Positions 25,424 to 33,537 of a stretch of 64,000 nucleotides of DNA are shown piece after piece. The notes beneath the pieces are model-generated. The model searched no databases, was not told where the DNA came from, and saw only the letters and a program-made list of their open reading frames with translations. The DNA comes from Paenibacillus oralis (GTDB lineage: Bacteria; Bacillota; Bacilli; Paenibacillales; Paenibacillaceae), in NCBI RefSeq assembly GCF_003863965.1, contig NZ_RRCN01000001.1, positions 7,499,071-7,563,070 of the forward strand, in the 5' to 3' direction. Position 1 is the stretch's first letter; every line of letters begins with the position of its first letter. Both the position numbers and the translations under genes were made by a program.

Positions 25424-26564
25424 ACGCCATCATCCTTTCATAGAGCGACAAATGTTTGTCGGCTGCCGCCTCCCAACTGTAGAGACGAACGAACGCCTTC
25501 CCTTTTTCACTCAGCCGTCCGCGCAGTTCGGGCTCGGCCGCGATACGTACCATGCCGGCCGCGATGGACGACTCGTCCTCCGGATCAGCCAGAAGAGCGT
25601 TGAACTCGTGCGTAAGAAATTCCCGGAATACTTCGATGGTGGAGGCGACAACCGGTGTTCCCACCGCCATCGCCTCCATTACCGCGAGTCCCCATCCTTC
25701 CTTCATCGACGGCTGCATATAGCAGTCCGCCAGCGAGTAATAGTCGCTAATCACTTTCGCATCCAGGGTCCCCTCTAGGCGCACACTACCGCGGACGTCG
25801 TTGTCCATGGCGCCCAGTTCCTTCTGGAACTCCTCGAGGTAATGCCGGTAATCGAACAGCGTCGTTCCTCCGGCTATGACCAGCGTTGCGTTCGGGATCG
25901 CCCGCTTTGCCACGGCGAAGGCGCGTAGCGTGCGGATGGTATTTTTACGGGGCTCAATGCCGCCCAATGTCAGATAAACCGTATGGCCTGCCAAACCGTA
26001 CGCCTTTTTTAATTGTTCCTTGGAGCCAACAGGCTCGAAAAATCGCGATTCCACTCCGTTGTGGATGACGGCCGATTCTCGGCCGTACTCGGCGTGCAGG
26101 CGATGCCGCCAGTAATCGCTTACCGTGACTAAAATGTCAGGACAAATCACCGACTTCAACTGACAGTCGACCAAAACCGGCGTTGTAAAATCGTCCAGAT
26201 GGTGAACAGTTCTCAGAAAGAAAGGAATGCGCCCGCGCTCTCTGAGCCGCGCAAGCACGTTGGCGCTGATGCAATCCTGCGCATGGTGTATGTCAAACTG
26301 CTCAAGCGGCTCCTCGGCAAGCCATTTTTCATAGGTGTCAATATACCGAACGATCCTTACTTCGAAAGGTTCGTCCCCCTTAGGTACAAAGGGCACGATT
26401 CTGATTTCCGCCGTTGTTTGCCGATAAAATCCGCTCTCCCCTCCGGAGCCCAAAGCGTATACGGTTATCCGGCAGCCGCGACTACGCAACGCTTCGGCCA
26501 GCGCTAGCGTATGAACCACTCCGCCACGCGGCTTGGTGTTGTATGTGTATAGTGCGATTCTCAT
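25398..26564 (-). CDS. Glycosyltransferase, MSMEG_0565 family (GT4 type)
   Basis: 388 residues. Start ATG 26564 has GAGGAA upstream; a longer frame runs into the preceding gene. RIALYTYNTKPRGGVVHTLALAEAL is the acceptor-side start; YLTLGGIEPRKNTIRTLRAFA and MQPSMKEGWGLAVMEAMAVGTPVVAS are the GT4 donor-side signatures. It is a cytoplasmic retaining glycosyltransferase. Its family is a constant part of Nit1C clusters, and the NDP-sugar may come from the nucleotidyltransferase at 21323. It starts 34 nt after the MTHFR-like gene. Confidence 0.88.
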   Translation of the reverse strand: MRIALYTYNTKPRGGVVHTLALAEALRSRGCRITVYALGSGGESGFYRQTTAEIRIVPFVPKGDEPFEVRIVRYIDTYEKWLAEEPLEQFDIHHAQDCISANVLARLRERGRIPFFLRTVHHLDDFTTPVLVDCQLKSVICPDILVTVSDYWRHRLHAEYGRESAVIHNGVESRFFEPVGSKEQLKKAYGLAGHTVYLTLGGIEPRKNTIRTLRAFAVAKRAIPNATLVIAGGTTLFDYRHYLEEFQKELGAMDNDVRGSVRLEGTLDAKVISDYYSLADCYMQPSMKEGWGLAVMEAMAVGTPVVASTIEVFREFLTHEFNALLADPEDESSIAAGMVRIAAEPELRGRLSEKGKAFVRLYSWEAAADKHLSLYERMMAYGSVGAND

Positions 26565-26598
26565 CAGGTTCCTCTTTTCCTGATGCCCAGCTTCCGAA

Positions 26599-27522
26599 CT
26601 AAGCACCGATCTCCGCCGCCCTAGCATCCTTCAGACCGGCCAGTTGAACCACTTTGTTCACGCTGTTTTCGGCTCCGCCGATCGGACGAATATGAATTCC
26701 TTTAATGCCTTCGATTTGCCGGAGTTTGCCGATCAGCTCCGCTGCAAGCGAAAGGCCCTCTTCCTGTGATTCCGATTGGACCAGCCGCTTTTTGAACGCA
26801 TCGGGAATAACGATGCCGGGAATTCGAAGCGCGGTATCGACATGCGCCGCGTCACGGAGCGGCAAGATACTGGCCATTATGGTGATGCGCTTGTGCAAAC
26901 CACGCCGTCTGGCCTCCTCCATCCACTCACCGATCAGATCCATATCAAACACCAATTGAGTACGGACAAAATCGGTGCCTCCTTCCGCCTTCGCCTCCAG
27001 CCGGTCAATCAGCTCTTTGATCGGCTTACCCGCGATATTTTCCACCGTTCCGATCGTAAAGATCGGCTTTTCCTCCATCAACGTGCCGTCGAACAGACGC
27101 CCCTCGTCAACGAATCGTCGTACCCGGCTCACCAGTTCCATCGTTTGCAAATCGTAGACCTCTTTAGCTTCCGGCTCAGTGCCCACCTTGGCGGGATAGC
27201 CGCCAAGGATCGTGATGTTTTTAACTCCCATGGCAGCCAGTCCCATCAGATCGCTCTGAATCCCCATTCGGTTTCGGTCGCGCAAATTAATCTGTACGAT
27301 CGGCTCAACGCCGACCTGACGCACGAAGAATGCGCCGACAACGGGCGACATACGAGCGATGGCCAGCAGATTGTCGCTTAGATCCACCGCGTCGACGTTG
27401 CCCCGGTAGCGGACCGCCTGCTCCACAAGAGGCTGCGGATTCCAACTGCGAGGCGGTATCAGCTCTGCTGTTACAATAAAACGATCGTCGGACAATCGTC
27501 CTTTCTCCAGCGATAAAGTCAT
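26599..27522 (-). CDS. Methylenetetrahydrofolate reductase-like protein
   Basis: 307 residues from ATG 27522 (AGGAG 7 nt upstream). The TIM-barrel pattern is that of MetF: FIVTAELIPPRSWNPQPLVEQA at the start, NVDAVDLSDN, EPIVQINLRDRNRMGIQSDLMGL, NITILGGYPAKVG, DFVRTQLVFDMDLIGEW and ITIMASILPL. MetF reduces methylene-THF to methyl-THF with FAD. This is not usual in Nit1C clusters; it suggests folate or one-carbon chemistry in this variant, or a related reduction of another substrate. Position inside a packed operon makes it part of the pathway rather than a housekeeping metF. Confidence 0.82.
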   Translation of the reverse strand: MTLSLEKGRLSDDRFIVTAELIPPRSWNPQPLVEQAVRYRGNVDAVDLSDNLLAIARMSPVVGAFFVRQVGVEPIVQINLRDRNRMGIQSDLMGLAAMGVKNITILGGYPAKVGTEPEAKEVYDLQTMELVSRVRRFVDEGRLFDGTLMEEKPIFTIGTVENIAGKPIKELIDRLEAKAEGGTDFVRTQLVFDMDLIGEWMEEARRRGLHKRITIMASILPLRDAAHVDTALRIPGIVIPDAFKKRLVQSESQEEGLSLAAELIGKLRQIEGIKGIHIRPIGGAENSVNKVVQLAGLKDARAAEIGA

Positions 27523-27568
27523 ATTGTTTCTCCTTCCCTTTCCTAATGTGCGATGCCACATTTTTTCG

Positions 27569-28081
27569 TTAGATTTGGAATGTACTCAAGATAAAGGCGC
27601 CTGCACGCGAATACTCGATCAAACAATCCTGCAAATCCAGCGGATGGCACGGAATTGTCCCTTCAATTAAATCCTCTTCGCGATGTCCGTGAAGTCCGAG
27701 ACCGAAACGGCACACATACACCTTTCCGCCTTCCTTAATAAAGGTGGCCAGACTGTCATTATGGCTCATTTGTCCGGCAAAGGCGGCGTTACCGATCGTC
27801 GGAAAGCCGCGCGTAGCAATGGCGTTCATTGCCCCCGTGCCATAGAAGTATATTGCAGTCTCGAAACCTTTACGCTGCGCCCGGATCGCCTGCAAAATGG
27901 CGATATAAGATAAAGAAGATTCATGTGCGATGCCGTGAACCAGCGCCAGAAATTTTTCCCCCTCGTTAGCCTTGTAATCGGGAAATACTTTTGTATCTCC
28001 ATAGATTTTCTCGCCGACGGGCAAGCTTGGATGGGGAATCTCGTTCATCGCCTTTAATTCGTTTTCTGTGTAGTTCGCCAT
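27569..28081 (-). CDS. MSMEG_0572/Sll0783-family nitrogen-starvation-type protein
   Basis: 170 residues: IPHPSLPVGEKIYGDTKVFPDYK, then FLALVHGIAHESSLSYIAILQ, YFYGTGAMNAIATRGFPT and VYVCRFGLGLHGHREEDLIEG. It resembles the small family present in all Nit1C clusters and induced by nitrogen starvation in Synechocystis, with a DsrE-like flavour (a conserved Cys at the VYVCRFG position). Biochemical role unknown. GGAGG lies 11 nt before ATG 28081. Confidence 0.85.
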   Translation of the reverse strand: MANYTENELKAMNEIPHPSLPVGEKIYGDTKVFPDYKANEGEKFLALVHGIAHESSLSYIAILQAIRAQRKGFETAIYFYGTGAMNAIATRGFPTIGNAAFAGQMSHNDSLATFIKEGGKVYVCRFGLGLHGHREEDLIEGTIPCHPLDLQDCLIEYSRAGAFILSTFQI

Positions 28082-28134
28082 TGTTCGTCATTCCTCCATT
28101 ACGTTGTTTTTATATGGAAAAGAGCGAAATGCCC

Positions 28135-29031
28135 TTAAACCAACTTGCTGAAATATTGCGCCTCGGCATTGCCCCAGAAAATCCGCTCCTTGATTTCATC
28201 CGATATTTTCGCGCCTTGGATTTTCCAAAACTCGCTTTCGAAGTCGCTCCATGGTTCGTCACACCCGAACATGACCCGGTCGACGCCGATGCCCGTTCGA
28301 TCCAGCTCCTGCAGCAACTTGCGCACTGCAAAGCCGATCGCCCAACTCGTATCCAAATAAACGTTGTAACCGCCTTCGATCAAATCCCGCCATTGGGAAA
28401 GCAGCCGGATATGTCCACTGACACCGCCACCCATATGCACAAGATGAATCTTCAAATCCTTGCCCCACCGTTTGATGATCTCAAAAAATCCCGTTATATC
28501 CGATCCTCCCCCAGGACTGGTGTGGAAGTGAATCGGAATATCCCTTTCGATCGCCGCCCGGAAAATCGTCTCGTGCTGCCTGAGCGTCTGCCCATCCCAT
28601 TGGTTCGGATCAGCCGTTCCACCCAGCAAATAACTCATCTTGATCGCTAAAATATTCGGCCGATCCAGCATACGCAGCGCGCCTTCGGTAAGCTCGCGGT
28701 TTCGGGGCAGACCCGACATCCATAAAGCTCCCGCCACCTTGCCTTCTCCTTGCTGAGATAGACTGGCGACCAATTCGTTATGGCCGAACGGCTGCTCCTG
28801 AATAGGGATGCCATAGTTCGGAATAATGAGCGTCTTCTCGATTCCGCGGCATTTCATAAACAAGTCTAGCTCCTCGGCCGTTTCCGGGCCGGGATCGGCA
28901 GGCGAGATCGGTCCCCGCGCTTCGTAAAACGCCCATGGTTCCAGCCGTCCGACGTGGTTATGGACGCTGTACACCTTTCTTCCGATGCCCATAGTCAGCG
29001 GTTTTTCCGGTTCCGCTAGCTTCTCGCCCAT
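28135..29031 (-). CDS. Metal-dependent amidohydrolase (Amidohydrolase_2 family)
   Basis: About 298 residues, TIM barrel. Metal ligands visible: HNHVG near the start, HFHTSPGGG, HLVHMGGGVSGH and FGCDEPWSDFE. Family members hydrolyse or decarboxylate ring acids and amides. Two starts are possible: ATG 29031, five bases after the acetyltransferase stop, preferred; or ATG 29085, which has a GGAGG but lies inside the acetyltransferase gene. It is not a member of the classical Nit1C gene set and marks this variant. Confidence 0.83.
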   Translation of the reverse strand: MGEKLAEPEKPLTMGIGRKVYSVHNHVGRLEPWAFYEARGPISPADPGPETAEELDLFMKCRGIEKTLIIPNYGIPIQEQPFGHNELVASLSQQGEGKVAGALWMSGLPRNRELTEGALRMLDRPNILAIKMSYLLGGTADPNQWDGQTLRQHETIFRAAIERDIPIHFHTSPGGGSDITGFFEIIKRWGKDLKIHLVHMGGGVSGHIRLLSQWRDLIEGGYNVYLDTSWAIGFAVRKLLQELDRTGIGVDRVMFGCDEPWSDFESEFWKIQGAKISDEIKERIFWGNAEAQYFSKLV

Positions 29032-29035
29032 TCTG

Positions 29036-29527
29036 TCAGCTTCCGGCAAGCCTGCGGCGCTTGTGGGATTGTGCATCATGCACATATAGCTTCGCCTCCA
29101 TCAAGTAATGTTCGCGGCCCTGAATGATCCGCTTCTGTTCAAGAGTAGTCCAGTTCAACTTGCGGAACAAATTTACGTTCTGCTCTTGGACCCAGGCGAG
29201 AAACCTGCCCGTCCCTAGACGCTCCATCTCCTCCACTGCCGCTTCGATAAGATAAACCCCCACTCCTCTCAGCCGATAAGCTTCATCGACCGCCAGCCTC
29301 CCTCCCCACCAGGTTCCCTGATCTGACCGGTCGGGAAAGCAGCGCACGGTTCCCATTAAAACAGTGTCGTCTCGCCAAGCGTTAATATGGATCGCGTCAC
29401 CATCATACTCATCCTCGTCCGACGCTTCGAACAATCCTTGTTCCCCGACAAACACCCGTTTTCTCAAAGCCAATGCGGCTGCCTTTTCCTCAGGACTCAT
29501 GGCCACTTTTAATTTCACTTTACTCAT
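29036..29527 (-). CDS. GNAT N-acetyltransferase, MSMEG_0567/Sll0786 family
   Basis: 163 residues with the GNAT acetyl-CoA site GGRLAVDEAYRLRGVGVYLIEAAVEEM and an N-terminal ALRKRVFVGEQGLFE. The family is a constant member of Nit1C clusters. It would transfer an acyl group to a pathway intermediate; which one is unknown. ATG 29527 overlaps the radical SAM stop by 4 nt, so translation is coupled. Confidence 0.88.
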   Translation of the reverse strand: MSKVKLKVAMSPEEKAAALALRKRVFVGEQGLFEASDEDEYDGDAIHINAWRDDTVLMGTVRCFPDRSDQGTWWGGRLAVDEAYRLRGVGVYLIEAAVEEMERLGTGRFLAWVQEQNVNLFRKLNWTTLEQKRIIQGREHYLMEAKLYVHDAQSHKRRRLAGS

Positions 29528-30651
29528 CGGGTCGCCACCCCTGGGGCCTTCCGGCGCTCAAAGGAAGCCAACGCCGAGCATGCGCCGCATTTGGCACATC
29601 CAGCCATGCTGTCCGCAGAGGATAATCCCGTATCCGACAGCATTTCAGCCACCTTGCGATAGGCCTTCTCCATATAATCGGAGGAAGGCGGCTGCGAATG
29701 CTCGAGCAGTGTGCCTCGTAGAGGACGAAGCGGTACAACGAACGGATATACGCCCAAGGACACCGCCCGCGCACAGCCGGCAATTGTTACCTCCTCATCC
29801 TCTCCCATTCCGAGAATGACATAGGTCGTCACCTGATTCCGTCCGAATACCGCAACAGCTTTGCCGAAAGCTTCGAAGTAGGTGTCCAGCGAAATCCGGG
29901 ATTTAGACGGCATCATTCGGCGACGAACCTGCTCATCGAAAGATTCGACATGAAGACCGATCGTATTAGCGCCGGCTTCTTTAAGGATGTCGTACCAGCT
30001 ATCGTCTTCCGGTGGCTCGCACTGCACCTGGATTGGCAGTGAGCTCACCTTCCGAATCGCCCGGACACATTCGGCCAAATGATGCGCTCCTCTGTCCGTT
30101 TCATTCGGCGTTCCCGTCGTAAGCGTAATCTGCCGGATACCGTCCAACCGTTCTGCGGCCATGACGACCTCGGCCAGTTGCTCTGGCAATTTCTTGGCTA
30201 ATGTGGCGCCAGCCGCAAGCGAATGACCAATGGCGCAAAATTTGCAACGATCTTCCGGACCCCAGCGAATGCAACTCTGGATAACCGTACTCGCCAGTAC
30301 GTCCGAACTGTGCAGTACAGCGATCTTGTTGTACGGAATCCCATCCGCCGTGTACAAATCATAAAATTGGGGACGGTCCACAGGGTTCAAATACATCAAG
30401 GTTTTGCCTTCATACTGCAACTTGTAGCCGTCTACTCCATCTACCAGAGAGTATGGGGAACTCTCCGCAGGACCGTTGAATACCGGCAGCATCATCGTTT
30501 GATCACCCAATCGGAATGCCGCGTCGTCCGTCGGTCCCGCACCTCCCCGTCGTCCTGAAGCAATCCCTTGGCCGATCCGTATTCCCCGGTTTTGAATATC
30601 GACTAGTATCAACGACTCGTCCGAGGAAGGACCGATATCTCGCTCCTTCAT
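29524..30651 (-). CDS. Radical SAM enzyme, MSMEG_0568 family
   Basis: 375 residues. The cluster Cys are C127-x8-C136-x2-C139 (SCIRWGPEDRCKFC), an unusual spacing compared with the common CxxxCxxC. TTGTPNE and a following QVQCEPPEDDSWYD fit the SAM-binding half of a TIM barrel. The tail has C352-x2-C355-x2-C358 (GCAKCGAC), a possible second metal site. It is the first gene of the operon, 27 nt after a TATAAT-based start region. It probably performs the key radical rearrangement or bond-forming step of the Nit1C pathway. Confidence 0.87.
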   Translation of the reverse strand: MKERDIGPSSDESLILVDIQNRGIRIGQGIASGRRGGAGPTDDAAFRLGDQTMMLPVFNGPAESSPYSLVDGVDGYKLQYEGKTLMYLNPVDRPQFYDLYTADGIPYNKIAVLHSSDVLASTVIQSCIRWGPEDRCKFCAIGHSLAAGATLAKKLPEQLAEVVMAAERLDGIRQITLTTGTPNETDRGAHHLAECVRAIRKVSSLPIQVQCEPPEDDSWYDILKEAGANTIGLHVESFDEQVRRRMMPSKSRISLDTYFEAFGKAVAVFGRNQVTTYVILGMGEDEEVTIAGCARAVSLGVYPFVVPLRPLRGTLLEHSQPPSSDYMEKAYRKVAEMLSDTGLSSADSMAGCAKCGACSALASFERRKAPGVATR

Positions 30652-30684
30652 CCTTCGACCGCCTCCTTCTCACTTTCGCGTTAG

Positions 30685-30756
30685 ATTATATAACACATGT
30701 TAAGGCGGAATAGCGTTAAAATCACCATCCACAACAGCATTTATTTGACCATCCAC
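30685..30756 (-). promoter_or_regulatory. Operon promoter with direct-repeat operator candidate
   Basis: On the minus strand TATAAT lies at 30690-30685 with no good -35 hexamer. The 9-mer ACCATCCAC occurs twice as a direct repeat (plus strand 30724-30732 and 30748-30756), 24 nt start to start, at about -50 and -74 from the likely start site. MocR/GabR regulators bind direct repeats, and one is encoded divergently here. Confidence 0.55.
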
Positions 30757-30872
30757 TGTTTTATGTCAGGTATATAGCAATAATTTGTGATATATTAAAT
30801 TTAAGGAATAATTTCATTGACATTATGTGTAATGTTATCGAACATCTTAACAAGGGAGGGGTGAACGCGGAA

Positions 30873-32330
30873 ATGACACGCAAAAGCTCAACATCAACCA
30901 CCATCGCTAAATACAAACAAATCGCCAATGAGATGGAGCAACGAATACTGTGCGGAGAATTCCCGGCCGGAAGCTGGCTGCCTTCCGAGCGCGCGTTGGC
31001 CGCCATGCTGGAAGTCAACCGGAGCACCGTTGTCGCAGCCTATGACGAGTTGCTGGCTGCTGGCATAGTGAAACGGATTAAAGGCGTTGGAACTCAGGTT
31101 AGTTCCAGTGTGTTGACGGATCGGAACAAACGATTACCCGATTGGGAACAATATGCGAAAGCGGGCTTTTTCCAGCCTAACCACCCTGTCAACCGTCAAA
31201 TCCATCAATTCGTACAATCTGAACGGCAAATGATCAATTTTGCAATTGGCGAACTTAGTCCCGACTTGCTGCCGGTGTCCTTAATGAAAGACGCTTACCG
31301 AACGATGGAAGCGGATCGTTATGCCGGCTATGAGGATTTTCAAGGCAATTTGAAGCTGCGGGAGGCACTCTCGGGTCACCTCTTGGCCTATCGCGGCATC
31401 GCGTCCCCTCATTCATCGCTGCTCATTACCTCAGGCGCCCAGCAAGCACTGCACCTCATTATCCAGGCGCTGTTAAACCCGGGGGACTCCGTTGTCATCG
31501 AAGATCCATCCTATGCCTATTCCTTGCCGATTTTTCACTCGTCGGGTATAAAAACCCTCCCAATTCCGGTGGAACGAGATGGTATAGATCCCGATGCCAT
31601 CGTCCCCCTGCATAAAAGGCATCGCATCCGGATGATTTTTGTTAATCCGCATTTCCATAATCCAACAGGCACGCTGATGAGCACGGACAAATGTGCAAGA
31701 TTGTTAGACATCTCCACAACGTACGGTATTCCGATTGTCGAAGACGACCCTTACAGCTTGACCGAATATGATGGTCATCGCATCCCGACTCTAAAATCTA
31801 TGGATAAGGACGGAACGGTCATTTATATCAGCTCGTTATCCAAAATCGTTGCGTCCGGCCTTCGGATCGGCTGGATAGCCGGACCTCAGGCCATCATCAG
31901 CCGAATGGCTGACATCAAGCAGCAAATCGATTTCGGGCATCCCAGCTATCCGCAATGGATCGCCGCGCAATTACTGACCTCGGAGCAGTTTAACGCCCAT
32001 ATTCAAGTACTTCGAACCGGATTAAAAAACAAGCGGGATCGTGTCGTCCGCTCTTTGAGACAGTATTTTGCAGAAAAAATTACGTTTACGGTACCAAACG
32101 GGGGCATTCATCTTTGGTGCAAATGGCAAATCGAAGCAACCGAGCAGCAGCTCTTCAGGGAAGCCGTTTCCCATGGGATCGTTTACGCTCCCGGCAGTAT
32201 ATTGGGAACTTCTCTCAATCATTTCCGACTGACGTTCAGCCGGGCCAATGACGACCAGATTGAGCAAGGCGTTCATAGACTTTTCCAAGCGACGAAAGGT
32301 TTTGCGACTCTTACTCAAAAACACAGCTAA
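30873..32330 (+). CDS. MocR/GabR-type PLP-dependent transcription regulator
   Basis: About 485 residues from ATG 30873 (GGAGG 13 nt upstream; longer frame from 30825 possible). Residues 1-75 form a GntR winged helix (IANEMEQRILCGEFPAGSWLPSERALAAML, NRSTVVAAYDELLAAG). The rest is an aminotransferase-like domain: TSGAQQALHLI, FVNPHFHNPTG, VEDDPYSL and the PLP lysine in SSLSKIVASGLRIGW. These regulators sense amino-acid-like or PLP ligands and activate a neighbouring operon while repressing themselves. Divergent placement makes it the likely activator of the ten-gene operon. Confidence 0.9.
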   Translation: MTRKSSTSTTIAKYKQIANEMEQRILCGEFPAGSWLPSERALAAMLEVNRSTVVAAYDELLAAGIVKRIKGVGTQVSSSVLTDRNKRLPDWEQYAKAGFFQPNHPVNRQIHQFVQSERQMINFAIGELSPDLLPVSLMKDAYRTMEADRYAGYEDFQGNLKLREALSGHLLAYRGIASPHSSLLITSGAQQALHLIIQALLNPGDSVVIEDPSYAYSLPIFHSSGIKTLPIPVERDGIDPDAIVPLHKRHRIRMIFVNPHFHNPTGTLMSTDKCARLLDISTTYGIPIVEDDPYSLTEYDGHRIPTLKSMDKDGTVIYISSLSKIVASGLRIGWIAGPQAIISRMADIKQQIDFGHPSYPQWIAAQLLTSEQFNAHIQVLRTGLKNKRDRVVRSLRQYFAEKITFTVPNGGIHLWCKWQIEATEQQLFREAVSHGIVYAPGSILGTSLNHFRLTFSRANDDQIEQGVHRLFQATKGFATLTQKHS

Positions 32331-32487
32331 CGAGGAACTGTGTAGCCTGACTACCTCAATATCGGCTTCAACATACTTTCGTGGACACTATCTTTTTAAC
32401 TTTTCAGTTCCGAATATTTACGCCTGGTACCATGACAGTGTTCAAGTTCTCGCTTATTCACAATTGGCATAATAGAGAAAAATAAAG
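32331..32487. other. Short region without a recognised gene
   Basis: Between the MocR-type gene and the terminator. I see no convincing ORF, promoter or repeat here. Confidence 0.4.
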
Positions 32488-32540
32488 CAAAAAGCGCAAG
32501 TTCCAGAGGTGAATTAGCCCCGGAACTTGCGCTTTTTTTT
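32488..32540 (+). terminator. Strong bidirectional terminator
   Basis: A 14-bp stem AAAGCGCAAGTTCC / GGAACTTGCGCTTT (32491-32504, 32522-32535) followed by eight Ts, and preceded by an A-rich stretch so it can serve both strands: the MocR-type gene from the left and the YjgB-like gene from the right. Confidence 0.9.
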
Positions 32541-32632
32541 GGAATGTTTTGTAAAGTTACTTTGATCGTTAAATAATCTTCTTAATTATATTGGGGGGAT
32601 CCAGCAAACATGGCTACATTCTCACGGTCCAT

Positions 32633-33208
32633 TTATTTTACAGTCAAATTGATATGATCCAAATGCGCATTGTCATTAAAGATAAAGGAGAGTGCATAAT
32701 CTCCGCGGTTATAGACGATTTTTTTCTGGATAAGCTTGCCGTTTTTGATCGTTTTCGAAGCGTTTGGCTTACCCCAATTATGTACCAGCATTTGCAAGGT
32801 GATTCCTCCGATATTCGTTTGCCGCTCTACATTCGTACCAAAATAGCGGATTTCGCGAATCCGATCTTTTTTGTAGCTTACGGTGTAACCCGGATGACCC
32901 ATTTCCGCATTGTAAACATCGAAGGCATCGGAATCCTTACCCGGGCTATCAGGTTTGCCGATTTTCTCCTGAACGTCTTGTCTTGTACTGACACCTACGG
33001 TCAGATCAGCTACAGCCCCGGGAAATTGGCCTTTCAGGGCCGGTTTATAAAAGCTGTTCAGGGTCTTTAAAGCTTGAGCTTGATCACTGCTCGCCGCCGC
33101 AGCGGATACAGTTTGGGGTGCGAATGGCTGACCCGCAGCTCCAATGAAATTTAGCGTAATGGCTGCAGTAAAAAATGCGGCGCCTGCCAATTGTATTAAA
33201 TGCTTCAT
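32633..33208 (-). CDS. Secreted YjgB-like protein (DUF4309)
   Basis: 191 residues. Signal peptide at 1-38 (LIQLAGAAFFTAAITLNFIGAAG ... VSAAAASS). The mature part (LKTLNSFYKPALKGQFPG, LTVGVSTRQDVQEKIGKPDSPG, YTVSYKKDRIREIRYFG, LQMLVHNWGKP) is typical of the DUF4309 family that includes B. subtilis YjgB, a sporulation- or wall-associated group without known activity. ATG 33208 has AGGAGG upstream. Confidence 0.85.
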   Translation of the reverse strand: MKHLIQLAGAAFFTAAITLNFIGAAGQPFAPQTVSAAAASSDQAQALKTLNSFYKPALKGQFPGAVADLTVGVSTRQDVQEKIGKPDSPGKDSDAFDVYNAEMGHPGYTVSYKKDRIREIRYFGTNVERQTNIGGITLQMLVHNWGKPNASKTIKNGKLIQKKIVYNRGDYALSFIFNDNAHLDHINLTVK

Positions 33209-33317
33209 GTTGTTGTCCTCCTATGAAATCTGGTTAAAAGTACACGTAATATATTAAACGTACCTTCGCAAAAGAAAGTTGCATGTGCCAATAGTATCCA
33301 AAAGCAGCTCTTATTTT

Positions 33318-33537
33318 CTAAGTCCAGCAGCGCTTTAACTTCATCGTTACTACGCAATCCCCTCGTCCTCCGCTTCACAATCCGTTCTCGTCTATAAGAG
33401 CGTAACCGGCAATTGACGCGATATTTATTCTTTATTTCATTGCCTAGATCCAGCCAACAGTAAAATCTAGGTCTAATTCCTCTTACAAACCGACGCGCCC
33501 GCTCAGGAGTCTCGCCAACGTCAACGGTGATTAACGA
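33318..33537 (-). pseudogene. Decayed copy of the ResA-like thioredoxin 3' half
   Basis: The text is about 80 percent alike to 34936-35165, the last ~80 codons of the ResA-like gene (for example the CAGCAGCGCTT start and a matching GTAACCGGCAAT stretch), but the frame is broken by several small gaps and it ends inside the PAP2 gene's last codons. It shows that a thioredoxin-ccdA unit was once duplicated here. Confidence 0.7.
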
